Positions 6,443-12,710 of a DNA stretch of 12,710 bases are shown here, one piece after another. The stretch is from JAKAXG01 sp035702985. GTDB taxonomy: Bacteria > Actinomycetota > Acidimicrobiia > Acidimicrobiales > Palsa-688. Position numbers and translations under genes: made by a program. Every line of letters starts with the position of its first letter. Within the stretch, counting starts at the first letter, position 1. Location of the stretch: the NCBI GenBank assembly GCA_035702985.1, contig DASSZD010000027.1, positions 1 to 12,710 of the forward strand, read 5' to 3'. The notes under the pieces are model-generated. The model was given only the letters and a program-made list of their open reading frames with translations, was not told where the DNA came from and ran no database searches.

Positions 6443-7696
6443 TCAGCCCAGGCGGGACTGGATCTGGGCCAGCAGGTCCCCGCCGGGGACGGTGACCTGA
6501 TCCCCTCCCTTGTGCAGATCCTTGATGCCCACGGTGCCGGCCGCCACCTCGTCCGGGCCGAGAATCAGGGCCAGTCGGGCCCCGGAGCGGTCGGCCGCCT
6601 TGAACTGGGCCTTGGGCGAGCGGTTGTCGAAAGCCCGGTCCACCCGGAGCCCGGCGGCCCGGAGGCGGGCGGTCATGTCGCGGGCGGCTGCGCCGCCGGC
6701 GAAGTCCACCACGAAGGCGTCCAGGGGGGCCGGTGGGCCGGGCATCGCCGACTCGGCTTCGAGGGCCAGCAGGATGCGCTCCATGCCCAGGGCGAACCCC
6801 ACCCCCGGCGTGTCCGGCCCGCCCATGGCCGCCACCAGGCCGTCGTAGCGGCCGCCGCCGCCCAGGGCGTTCTGGGCCGACTCCAGCCCGGTGCCGGCGT
6901 ACTCGAAGGTCGTGCGGGTGTAGTAGTCGAGGCCGCGCACCAGCAGCGGCTGGATGGTGAACGGTATGGACAGCGCGTCCAGGCCTTCCTTGACCCGGGC
7001 GAAGTGGGAGGAACACTCCTCGCAGAGGTGATCGACCTGGTGGGGTGCGCCGGCGACCACGGCCCGGCACGGTTCCTTCTTGCAGTCGAGGACCCGCAGC
7101 GGGTTCTCCTCCAGCCGGTCGCGGTGCTCGTCGCACAGCTGCGAGCGGTGCTCCTGCAGGTAGTCCAGCAGCATCTGCCGGTAGCCGGGGCGGCAGTTGC
7201 CGTCCCCCAGGGAGTTCAACAGCAGCTCGATGCGGGTGATCCCCAGGGCCCGGTAGTACTCCCAGCCGAGGGCCACCACCTCCACGTCGAGGTCGGCATC
7301 GCCGCTGCCGAATGCCTCCACCCCCAGCTGGTGGAACTCCCGGTACCGCCCGGCCTGCGGCTTCTCGTAGCGGAACTGCGACCCGGCGTACCAGGCTTTC
7401 CAGGGCACGGTCGGGCGGTGCTGGATGAATGCCCGCACCACCGAAGCGGTCAGCTCCGGCCGGAGAGCCACGTGGCGGTTCCCCTTGTCGACGAAGTCGT
7501 ACATCTCCTTGCGGACCACGTCGGTGGCCTCGCCGATCCGCTTGAAGACGGCCAGGTCCTCGAAGGTCGGGGTGATGACCAACCCGTACCCGGCGGCCGA
7601 CACCACCCGGGCGAAGGTGGCGAGCAGCACCTGCCACGGCCCCGATTCGGCCGGCATGACGTCGAACGTTCCGGGCGGGTTGCGTAGCTCTGGCAT
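6443..7696 (-). CDS. hisS: histidyl-tRNA synthetase
   Basis: Ligates histidine to tRNA(His). The product is 417 residues from the ATG at 7696-7694, a normal bacterial length. The opening PPGTFDVMP (7-15) is the standard HisRS start and fixes the N-terminus. Class II motif 1 surrounds GYGLVITPTFED (36-47). Motif 2 is FRYEKPQAGRYREFHQLGVEAFG (108-130). The histidine-specific stretch RGLDYYTRTTFEY (254-266) and ALGGGGRYDGL (277-287) follow, and motif 3 is GVGFALGMERILLAL (298-312). The anticodon-binding domain fills about 325-417. An insertion between motifs 2 and 3 has two cysteine pairs (205/210 and 225/228) that could bind a metal ion. A longer reading to 7831 is open but its extra 45 residues do not look like HisRS and would overlap the divergent gene. 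It is the first gene of the minus-strand block. Confidence 0.97.
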   Translation of the reverse strand: MPELRNPPGTFDVMPAESGPWQVLLATFARVVSAAGYGLVITPTFEDLAVFKRIGEATDVVRKEMYDFVDKGNRHVALRPELTASVVRAFIQHRPTVPWKAWYAGSQFRYEKPQAGRYREFHQLGVEAFGSGDADLDVEVVALGWEYYRALGITRIELLLNSLGDGNCRPGYRQMLLDYLQEHRSQLCDEHRDRLEENPLRVLDCKKEPCRAVVAGAPHQVDHLCEECSSHFARVKEGLDALSIPFTIQPLLVRGLDYYTRTTFEYAGTGLESAQNALGGGGRYDGLVAAMGGPDTPGVGFALGMERILLALEAESAMPGPPAPLDAFVVDFAGGAAARDMTARLRAAGLRVDRAFDNRSPKAQFKAADRSGARLALILGPDEVAAGTVGIKDLHKGGDQVTVPGGDLLAQIQSRLG

Positions 7697-7776
7697 GGCC
7701 CTACGAGGGTACCGGAGGGGCGGGCGGCTCCATCTGCCTATACAGGTTCTCCCGGCGGGGTCCGACCTTCTAGCGG
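7697..7776. promoter_or_regulatory. divergent promoter region between hisS and the plus-strand pair
   Basis: This 80-base gap separates two genes that start in opposite directions, so it must hold, or lie next to, both promoters. For hisS, TATAGG (minus strand, 7742-7737) with GTCGGA (7766-7761) and an 18-base spacer is a weak -10/-35 pair that would give a leader of about 35 bases. For the plus strand, TATACA (7739-7744) overlaps the same site but has no recognisable -35. The shared block CCTATACAGG (7737-7746) is a near-palindrome, matching its own reverse complement at eight of ten bases. The gap is too short for a T-box leader. The assignment is by eye only. Confidence 0.35.
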
Positions 7777-9324
7777 GTGAGGATGCTGTCGGCCGCCGCT
7801 CCCAGCCGGCGGGAGGACCGTCCGGGGCCACCGGAGCCGGAGGGCTCCGCCTTACCGGCGTGGGTCCGGCGGTCGGCGTACGGGCTGCTGGTGGTCCAGC
7901 TGGTCCTGATGCTGCTGGTCAGCGCCTACGGGTACCGGCACTATGCCGAGACCTACGACTTCGCCATCTACACCCAGGCCTGGACGTCGATCGCCCACGG
8001 CCACCTGGACCCGTACTCGACCATCCTGGGCACGACCTTCTGGCACAACAACTCCGAGTTCGTGATGTGGCCGCTGGCCGCCCTGTACTGGATCCATCCC
8101 CATCCTGATGTGCTGCTGTGGGTCCAGGACCTGTCGGTCGTAGCCACCGAGGCGGTCACCTTCGACTGGATGGTCAGGATCCTCGACCGCTCGGCGGTGC
8201 CGCCGGGATGGAGGCGGGTTCTCGGCCTCGGGGTGGCCGTGGTCCTCGTCCTCGACCCGTGGGCGTGGAACGTCATCGCAGTGGACTTCCACACTCACGC
8301 CCTGGCCACGCTTCTGGTCGTCCTGGCCGGGCGCGACATGTGGTCGGGGCGCACCCGGAGGGTGTGGATCTGGGCCGTGGGGGCGATCCTGTGCGTGGCG
8401 CCCGCCGCGCTCTACGTCATCGGGCTGGGGGCGGCCACCTTCTTCACCTGCCGGGCCACCCGACGCACATCGGTCCTGCTGATGGGGGCGGGCGCCGCCT
8501 GGTTCCTCCTGGTGACCCAGCTGGGCGCCGACGGCGGGGGCGGCGGGAACCTGGGGCGGTGGTACGGGTACCTCGTGAGCGGGACGCACCGCCACGTCGG
8601 TCTGGGTTCGGTCCTGGTCGGAGCGGCGGAGCATCCGATGGCTCTGAGCCAGATGATCGGCCAGCGCTGGCCCATCGTGTTCGCCTTCGTGGCGGTGATG
8701 GGCCTGATCGGGGTGGCCTCGCCCTGGGGCCTGTTCCCGTCGGCCGTGGTCTTCCTGCCGAGCATCTTCATCCTGGACCCGGTGTTCCTGACCCCCGGCG
8801 CCTCGTTCCAGTCCTGGCCGGCCCTCCCCTTCGTGCTGATCGGGACCGTCACCGTCGTCGCCGGCTGGTCCGATCAGGGGCAGCGCCGGCGGTGGCTGGC
8901 CGTGGGGGCCGGGGTGGTGTGGGGCGCGGCCTTCGTGGCCATCACCGCCGGGGCGCTCCCCCGGGTCCCGTCCAAATGGCTGGCGGTGAGCGACCCCGCA
9001 GCCGGTGAGCTCGCCCGGCTGGAGCGGGCCATCCCCCCCGACGCCGAGGTGCTGGCCGTGAACGGGGTCATGGGCCGGTTCGCGGCCCGATCTTTCGTGT
9101 ATCAGATAGGAGGGGCGTCCCAGCGCTCAACCTTCCCCGTCCGGGAGCCGACGCTGGTCTTCGTGATCAGTTCGACACAAGGGGTGGGTGATCCGGTGTT
9201 CACCACGGACCCGGTCCTCCGGCTGCAGGAGCGCCTGGGGGCCAGCCTGGTGGTGGCCGGCTACGGAATCTACGGTCTCGAGTGGACGCCGCCGCCGGGG
9301 ACCCGCAGTGTCAGCGTGCCCTGA
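7777..9324 (+). CDS. DUF2079-like polytopic membrane protein (possible GT-C glycosyltransferase)
   Basis: An integral membrane protein of 515 residues. After a polar N-terminus, helix 1 (about 34-52) is followed by an extracytoplasmic loop with TYDFAIYTQAWTSIAHGHLD (59-78) and FWHNNSEFVMWPLAALYWIHP (88-108). The D-F/L-x-I-x-x-Q-A pattern, an amphipathic loop and then H...E-F...P-L are hallmarks of DUF2079, a family related to GT-C fold sugar transferases. Further hydrophobic segments lie near 147-168, 176-185, 197-224, 232-248, 298-317, 320-334, 348-363 and 372-392. The last 115 residues or so are soluble and contain AIPPDAEVLAVNGVMGRFA (418-436), as in many membrane glycosyltransferases. A glycine run (253-257) sits in a loop. 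The start is GTG at 7777 or ATG at 7783; an in-frame TAG two codons before the GTG rules out anything longer. Substrate and activity are unknown; a partnership with the next gene is inferred from adjacency. Confidence 0.82.
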   Translation: MRMLSAAAPSRREDRPGPPEPEGSALPAWVRRSAYGLLVVQLVLMLLVSAYGYRHYAETYDFAIYTQAWTSIAHGHLDPYSTILGTTFWHNNSEFVMWPLAALYWIHPHPDVLLWVQDLSVVATEAVTFDWMVRILDRSAVPPGWRRVLGLGVAVVLVLDPWAWNVIAVDFHTHALATLLVVLAGRDMWSGRTRRVWIWAVGAILCVAPAALYVIGLGAATFFTCRATRRTSVLLMGAGAAWFLLVTQLGADGGGGGNLGRWYGYLVSGTHRHVGLGSVLVGAAEHPMALSQMIGQRWPIVFAFVAVMGLIGVASPWGLFPSAVVFLPSIFILDPVFLTPGASFQSWPALPFVLIGTVTVVAGWSDQGQRRRWLAVGAGVVWGAAFVAITAGALPRVPSKWLAVSDPAAGELARLERAIPPDAEVLAVNGVMGRFAARSFVYQIGGASQRSTFPVREPTLVFVISSTQGVGDPVFTTDPVLRLQERLGASLVVAGYGIYGLEWTPPPGTRSVSVP

Positions 9325-9367
9325 CGTCTCCCCGGGCGGTGGATCACCGGTCCGCCCCCGGCAGGTC

Positions 9368-10867
9368 GTGGATGCATTCCCCCGCTTGACGGTGGGATTG
9401 ATCGTGGTGGCCTACAACGCCGAGAGCACCCTGGCCTCGGTGCTCGACCGCATCCCGGACTCCTTCCGGAAGCAGGTCGCAGAGGTCGTGGTGTGCGATG
9501 ACGCCAGTACCGACAACACCTACGAGGTGGGACTGCGCTACCAGAGGTTCGGTGACCTTCCACTGACGGTTATCCGCCGGAAGCGGAACCTCGGCTACGG
9601 CGGCAACCAGAAGGCGGCCTATCTCTGGGCCATCGACCGCGGCCTGGACGTGGTCGTGCTGCTGCACGGCGACGGTCAGTACGCCCCGGAGGTGCTGGAG
9701 GAGGTGCTGGCTCCCTTCGGGTCCGCCGACGTCGACGCGGTCTTCGGTAGCCGCATGATGGTTCGGGGCGATGCCCGGAGGGGGGGCATGCCGCTGTACA
9801 AGTACCTGGGCAACCGCATCCTGTCGAGGGCCGCCAACGCCGTCACCGGCATGAGCCTCAGCGAGTGGCACAGCGGCTACCGGGCGTACCGGGTGTCGGC
9901 GCTCACCGAGATCCCCTTCGAGCGCAACTCCGACGGTTTCGACTTCGACACCGAGATCATCCTCCAACTGCACGAGGCTCGCCGGCGGATCGTGGAGGTC
10001 CCGATACCGACCTACTACGGCGACGAGATCTGCTACGTCAACGGGGTGGGCTACGCCGCCGACGTCATGCAGGATCTGGCCCGGTACCGCCTGCACAAGG
10101 CCGGGTTCGGGTCGGGCGACATGGCTTTCAACAGCGCGAGCTACGAGCTGAAGCACGAGCCGTCGTCGTCGCATCAGCAGCTCCTGGCATGGATCGGGGC
10201 GGCCGGGCCGCAGCGCGTGCTCGACCTGGGTTGCGGTGACGGCCGGATAGGCGAGCTGCTCCGCCGCGCCGGTCACTACGTGGTCGGCGTCGACGCGGTG
10301 GCCCATGACGGGGTGGACCGGCGGGTGGACCGGTTCGTGCGGGCGGATCTCAACGCCGGCATCCCCGCCGAGGTCGGCCACGGCTTCGATGCCGTCCTGG
10401 CCGCGGACGTGATCGAGCACCTCGTCGACCCGCAGTCCGTGCTGGAGTCCACCCTGCGGCTGCTGGCGCCCGGCGGCCGGATCCTGGTCAGCGTGCCCAA
10501 CTTCGGGCACTGGTACGCCCGTCTGAGGGTCGCCAGTGGCCGCTTCGACTACGAACGGCGCGGCATCTTCGACCAGGGTCATCTCCGCTTCTTCACCATG
10601 AGGAGCTTCGAGCGGATGGTCCGGCGTGCCGGGGCGGTGGTCACCAGGCGTTCTTTCACGGGCCTGCCGGTGGAGGTGCTCGGCCGGGGCGGCCCCCCTC
10701 CCCGGCTGCTGGGTGCGGTGTCGGGGGCCGACGATCTGGGCCTGGCGGTGGCCCCCGGCCTGTTCGGGTACCAGCTGCTGTTCGAGCTGGCCGCCGCCGA
10801 CCATCTCGAAGGCGACCTTCCTGCCGCCGACCCGGCACCGCTCACCCTGGAACCCATCTCCGCCTGA
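9368..10867 (+). CDS. bifunctional GT2 glycosyltransferase / class I SAM-dependent methyltransferase
   Basis: A two-domain protein of 499 residues from the GTG at 9368. Residues 7-245 form a GT-A fold family 2 glycosyltransferase like polyprenyl-phosphate sugar synthases: VGLIVVAYNAE (9-19), VVCDDASTDNT (41-51), RNLGYGGNQKAA (73-84), LLHGDGQYAPE (98-108), SGYRAY (169-174) and PIPTYYGDEICYVNG (212-226). Residues 270-435 form a Rossmann methyltransferase: LDLGCGDGRIGELL (285-298, SAM motif I), DVIEHLVDP (347-355), LLAPGGRILVSVPN (365-378) and GHLRFFT (404-410). No membrane helix is seen, so it should be cytoplasmic or peripheral. This fusion occurs in other actinobacteria; the sugar and the methyl acceptor are unknown. 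A GTG at 9308, with a G-rich site before it, is an alternative start that would overlap the previous gene by 17 bases; otherwise the gap is 43 bases. Confidence 0.9.
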   Translation: MDAFPRLTVGLIVVAYNAESTLASVLDRIPDSFRKQVAEVVVCDDASTDNTYEVGLRYQRFGDLPLTVIRRKRNLGYGGNQKAAYLWAIDRGLDVVVLLHGDGQYAPEVLEEVLAPFGSADVDAVFGSRMMVRGDARRGGMPLYKYLGNRILSRAANAVTGMSLSEWHSGYRAYRVSALTEIPFERNSDGFDFDTEIILQLHEARRRIVEVPIPTYYGDEICYVNGVGYAADVMQDLARYRLHKAGFGSGDMAFNSASYELKHEPSSSHQQLLAWIGAAGPQRVLDLGCGDGRIGELLRRAGHYVVGVDAVAHDGVDRRVDRFVRADLNAGIPAEVGHGFDAVLAADVIEHLVDPQSVLESTLRLLAPGGRILVSVPNFGHWYARLRVASGRFDYERRGIFDQGHLRFFTMRSFERMVRRAGAVVTRRSFTGLPVEVLGRGGPPPRLLGAVSGADDLGLAVAPGLFGYQLLFELAAADHLEGDLPAADPAPLTLEPISA

Positions 10868-10933
10868 CAGGCGGGCCTGACCGGTTGGCCTGACCGGCTG
10901 GACCGGACCCCCCGCCGGCAGAGGGGCGGCTCG
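10860..10933. terminator. possible bidirectional termination zone
   Basis: This short zone separates the stop of the plus-strand fusion gene from the stop of rel on the minus strand, so both transcripts should end here or nearby. CCGCC (10860-10864) pairs with GGCGG (10870-10874) across the five-base loop TGACA, which contains the stop codon. A second five-base stem, CCGCC/GGCGG, flanks an eight-base loop near 10911-10928. Neither is followed by a T-run in either direction, so these are not classic intrinsic terminators. The call rests mainly on gene orientation. Confidence 0.25.
10876..10906. repeat. short tandem repeat between convergent genes
   Basis: Two adjacent 13-base copies, CCTGACCGGTTGG (10876-10888) and CCTGACCGGCTGG (10889-10901), differ at one base and are followed by a partial third, ACCGG. 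CCGGT (10881-10885) can pair with ACCGG (10893-10897) in a small hairpin with a seven-base loop. The meaning is unknown; it may be part of the transcription end of the two convergent genes. Confidence 0.6.
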
Positions 10934-12710
10934 TCAGCCCCGGTTGGGCAGCACCCGGTAGGCGTCGTAGACCGAGTCGATCCGCTTCAGCGCCGACAGC
11001 AGCGAGTCCAGGTGGGCCGGGTCGGCCAGCTCGAACTCGAAGCGCATCCGGCTGACCCGGTCGGCCCCGGTGAGGGAATCGCTGCGGAGGATGTTGAGGT
11101 GGTTGTCCGAGATGACCTTCCACACGTCCACCCCGAGGCGGGTGCGGTCCAGGGCCTTGAGCTCGACGGCGGCGATGAAGCTGCCGGTGCTGTCCCGGTC
11201 CCACTCGACCTCGATCATGCGGCCCACGTCGTCGGACGCCAGGGCGGCGGCGTTGGCGCAGTCGCTGCGGTGGACGCTGACCCCCCGGCCCCGGGTGACG
11301 AAGCCGATTATCTCGTCGCCGGGCACCGGCGTGCAGCAGCGGGACAGCCTGACCATCACGTCGTCGAGGCCCTCGACGTGGACGCCCACGCCCCGCTTGT
11401 GGCTGACCCGGCGGGGCTGGCGGGCGGTACTCGGCAGCTGGTCCTCGTGGTCGCCACCGCGCAGCTCCCGGGCGACCCGCTGGGCCACCGACTGGGCCGA
11501 CACGTGGCTCTCCCCCACCGCCGCGTGCAGGGCGTCGAGATCGGAGTAGTTGAGCGCTTCGGCGACCTTGAGCATGAGCGGGGAGTTGGCCAGCCGCTGC
11601 ACCGGCAGGCCTTCCTTGCGCAGGGCCTTGGCCAGGTCGTCCCGGCCGGTGTCTATGGCGTCCTCCCGCCGCTCCCGGCTGAACCACTGCCGGATCTTGT
11701 TGCGGGCCCGGGGGGACACAGCGATCTTGAGCCAGTCCCGGCTGGGACCGGCCGACGGCACCTTGGAGGTGAATATCTCAACCGTGTCACCCGAGCTGAG
11801 CCGGGAGTCCAGCGGGATAAGCCGGCCGTTGACCTTGGCCCCGATGCAGCGGTGGCCGACCTCGGTGTGGATGGCGTAGGCGAAGTCGATGGGGGTGGCC
11901 TGGGTGGGCAGTGAGATGACGTCGCCCTTGGGGGTGAACACGTACACCTCGTCGGTGTCGAGGTCCAGCTTCAGCGTCTCGAGGAACTCCGACGGGTCGG
12001 TGCTCTCCGCCGACCAGTCCACGATCCGCTGCAGCCAGGCCACGTCGGCGGCGGTGGCCTTCTCCTTGTAGCCCCAGTGGGCGGCTATCCCCCACTCGGC
12101 CCGCTTGTGCATCTCCACGGTCCGGATCTGGGCTTCGAGGGCCTTGCCCTGGGGCCCGACGACGGTGGTGTGCAGGGACTGGTACAGGTTGAACTTGGGG
12201 GTGTTGATGTAGTCCTTGAACCGGCCCGGCACCGGGGTCCAGGCGCCGTGGATGGCGCCCAGTGCGGCCCAGCAGTCCTTCACCGACTCCACCAGGACCC
12301 GCACCCCGACCAGGTCGTAGATCTCGTCGAACTCTTTACCTTTGACCACCATCTTCTCGTAGATGGAGTACAGGTGCTTGGGCCGGCCGGTCACCTGGGC
12401 GGTGATGCGGGCGGCGGCCAGCCGGTCGTTGACCTGGTCGATCACCTGGGCCAGGTAGATCTCCCGCTCCGGGGCCCGGGTGGCGACCATCTGCTCGATC
12501 TCGGCGTAGCGGCGGGGGTGCAGGGCGGCGAACGCCAGGTCCTCCAGCTGCCAGCGGATGTCCTGGATGCCGAAGCGGTGGGCCAGGGGGGCGTAGATGT
12601 CCAGCGTCTCCTGGGCCGAGCGCTTCTGCTTCCACTCCGGCATGGCGGCGATGGTCTGCATGTTGTGCAGGCGGTCGGCCAGCTTGATCAGCAGGACCCG
12701 GGGGTCCTTG
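10934..12710 (-). CDS. rel: RelA/SpoT family (p)ppGpp synthetase/hydrolase (N-terminus beyond window)
   Basis: Long RSH enzyme that makes and degrades (p)ppGpp in the stringent response. 591 residues are visible, numbered from the right edge; roughly the first 150-200 are missing, including most of the HD hydrolase domain. The domain's last signature, KLADRLHNM (9-17), is present with its conserved Asp and Asn. The synthetase domain has RPKHLYSIYEK (109-119), the RFKD motif (163-166), NLYQSLHTTV (174-183) and the HWGYKE stretch (211-216). RFKD fits the R-x-K-D pattern linked to bifunctional Rel/SpoT enzymes, against E-x-D-D in synthetase-only RelA. The TGS domain begins near DEVYVFTPKGD (253-263). 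A helical region, the cysteine-containing RCCTPVPGD (457-465) with TRGRGVSVHRSDC (472-484), and a C-terminal ACT domain (about 508-586) complete a full regulatory half. The gene is convergent with the fusion gene. The first in-frame ATG (12661) is internal and not the start. Confidence 0.97.
   Translation of the reverse strand, partial: KDPRVLLIKLADRLHNMQTIAAMPEWKQKRSAQETLDIYAPLAHRFGIQDIRWQLEDLAFAALHPRRYAEIEQMVATRAPEREIYLAQVIDQVNDRLAAARITAQVTGRPKHLYSIYEKMVVKGKEFDEIYDLVGVRVLVESVKDCWAALGAIHGAWTPVPGRFKDYINTPKFNLYQSLHTTVVGPQGKALEAQIRTVEMHKRAEWGIAAHWGYKEKATAADVAWLQRIVDWSAESTDPSEFLETLKLDLDTDEVYVFTPKGDVISLPTQATPIDFAYAIHTEVGHRCIGAKVNGRLIPLDSRLSSGDTVEIFTSKVPSAGPSRDWLKIAVSPRARNKIRQWFSRERREDAIDTGRDDLAKALRKEGLPVQRLANSPLMLKVAEALNYSDLDALHAAVGESHVSAQSVAQRVARELRGGDHEDQLPSTARQPRRVSHKRGVGVHVEGLDDVMVRLSRCCTPVPGDEIIGFVTRGRGVSVHRSDCANAAALASDDVGRMIEVEWDRDSTGSFIAAVELKALDRTRLGVDVWKVISDNHLNILRSDSLTGADRVSRMRFEFELADPAHLDSLLSALKRIDSVYDAYRVLPNRG

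Noticed and set aside
6975..7095. Possible frameshift or foreign insertion in hisS at the cysteine-rich stretch
   Set aside because: The frame is continuous and an insertion with similar residues occurs in this place in many bacterial HisRS proteins, so it is a family feature.
6512..7687. Plus-strand open frame of 391 codons opposite hisS
   Set aside because: Rich in His, Gln, Val and Gly, as expected for the antisense of HisRS codons, with no domain and no motif; hisS on the minus strand is certain.
7697..7831. N-terminal extension of hisS by 45 residues
   Set aside because: The extension does not resemble HisRS and would run across the divergent promoter gap into the start of the plus-strand gene; the standard N-terminal motif follows the ATG at 7696.
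9188..9367. Longer start for the fusion gene from an ATG at 9188
   Set aside because: It would overlap the DUF2079 gene by more than 130 bases with an Arg/Trp-rich segment unlike GT2 N-termini. The GTG at 9308 remains a possible start.
9344..10804. Minus-strand open frame of 486 codons opposite the glycosyltransferase/methyltransferase gene
   Set aside because: Composition is that of an antisense shadow, and the plus strand carries complete GT2 and SAM-methyltransferase motifs in order.
11012..11914. Plus-strand open frame of 300 codons opposite rel
   Set aside because: No recognisable motif; it mirrors the TGS to ACT part of rel.
12659..12661. ATG at 12661 as the start of rel
   Set aside because: The frame stays open to the window edge and codes for KLADRLHN just before this ATG, a conserved HD-domain signature, so the true start is beyond the window.

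Overview
The window is a very GC-rich bacterial chromosome segment carrying mostly core genes. Codon use, the dense same-strand packing and the gene order (rel and hisS nearby, then DUF948, a DUF6167-like small protein, alaS, ruvX, mltG, aroE) are typical of Actinomycetota. Acidimicrobiia is my best guess for the class, but it rests on general resemblance and no alignment was run. There are no rRNA, tRNA, CRISPR, phage or insertion-sequence signatures, and no stretch over 300 bases lacks a gene.

Layout, left to right. (1) 1-318, minus: the N-terminal part of a GT-C type membrane glycosyltransferase, cut by the left edge. (2) 357-7696, minus, read right to left: hisS, a DUF948 membrane protein, a DUF6167-like small protein, alaS, ruvX, mltG and aroE. 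This is a compact, probably co-transcribed block. The ruvX/mltG and mltG/aroE junctions are both four-base TTGA overlaps, and the two small genes join through TGATG. (3) 7777-10867, plus: a divergent pair, a DUF2079 polytopic membrane protein followed by a GT2 glycosyltransferase fused to a class I methyltransferase. (4) 10934-12710, minus: the C-terminal three quarters of a long RelA/SpoT (p)ppGpp enzyme, cut by the right edge and convergent with the fusion gene.

How the genes work together. The minus block joins two aminoacyl-tRNA synthetases, a YqgF/RuvX nuclease-fold protein, the peptidoglycan-terminating transglycosylase MltG and the shikimate-pathway enzyme AroE, next to the stringent-response enzyme Rel. 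The plus-strand pair sits between hisS and rel, which are often near neighbours in Actinomycetota, and looks like an accessory envelope-glycan cassette. Its GT2 domain resembles polyprenyl-phosphate sugar synthases, and the membrane protein resembles GT-C fold transferases that use such donors. The partial glycosyltransferase at the left edge could use the same kind of donor.

The window is mostly ordinary housekeeping DNA. The points most worth a second look are the plus-strand cassette, the His/Asp/Tyr-rich repeat tail of MltG, and the run of TTG start codons in the minus-strand block.
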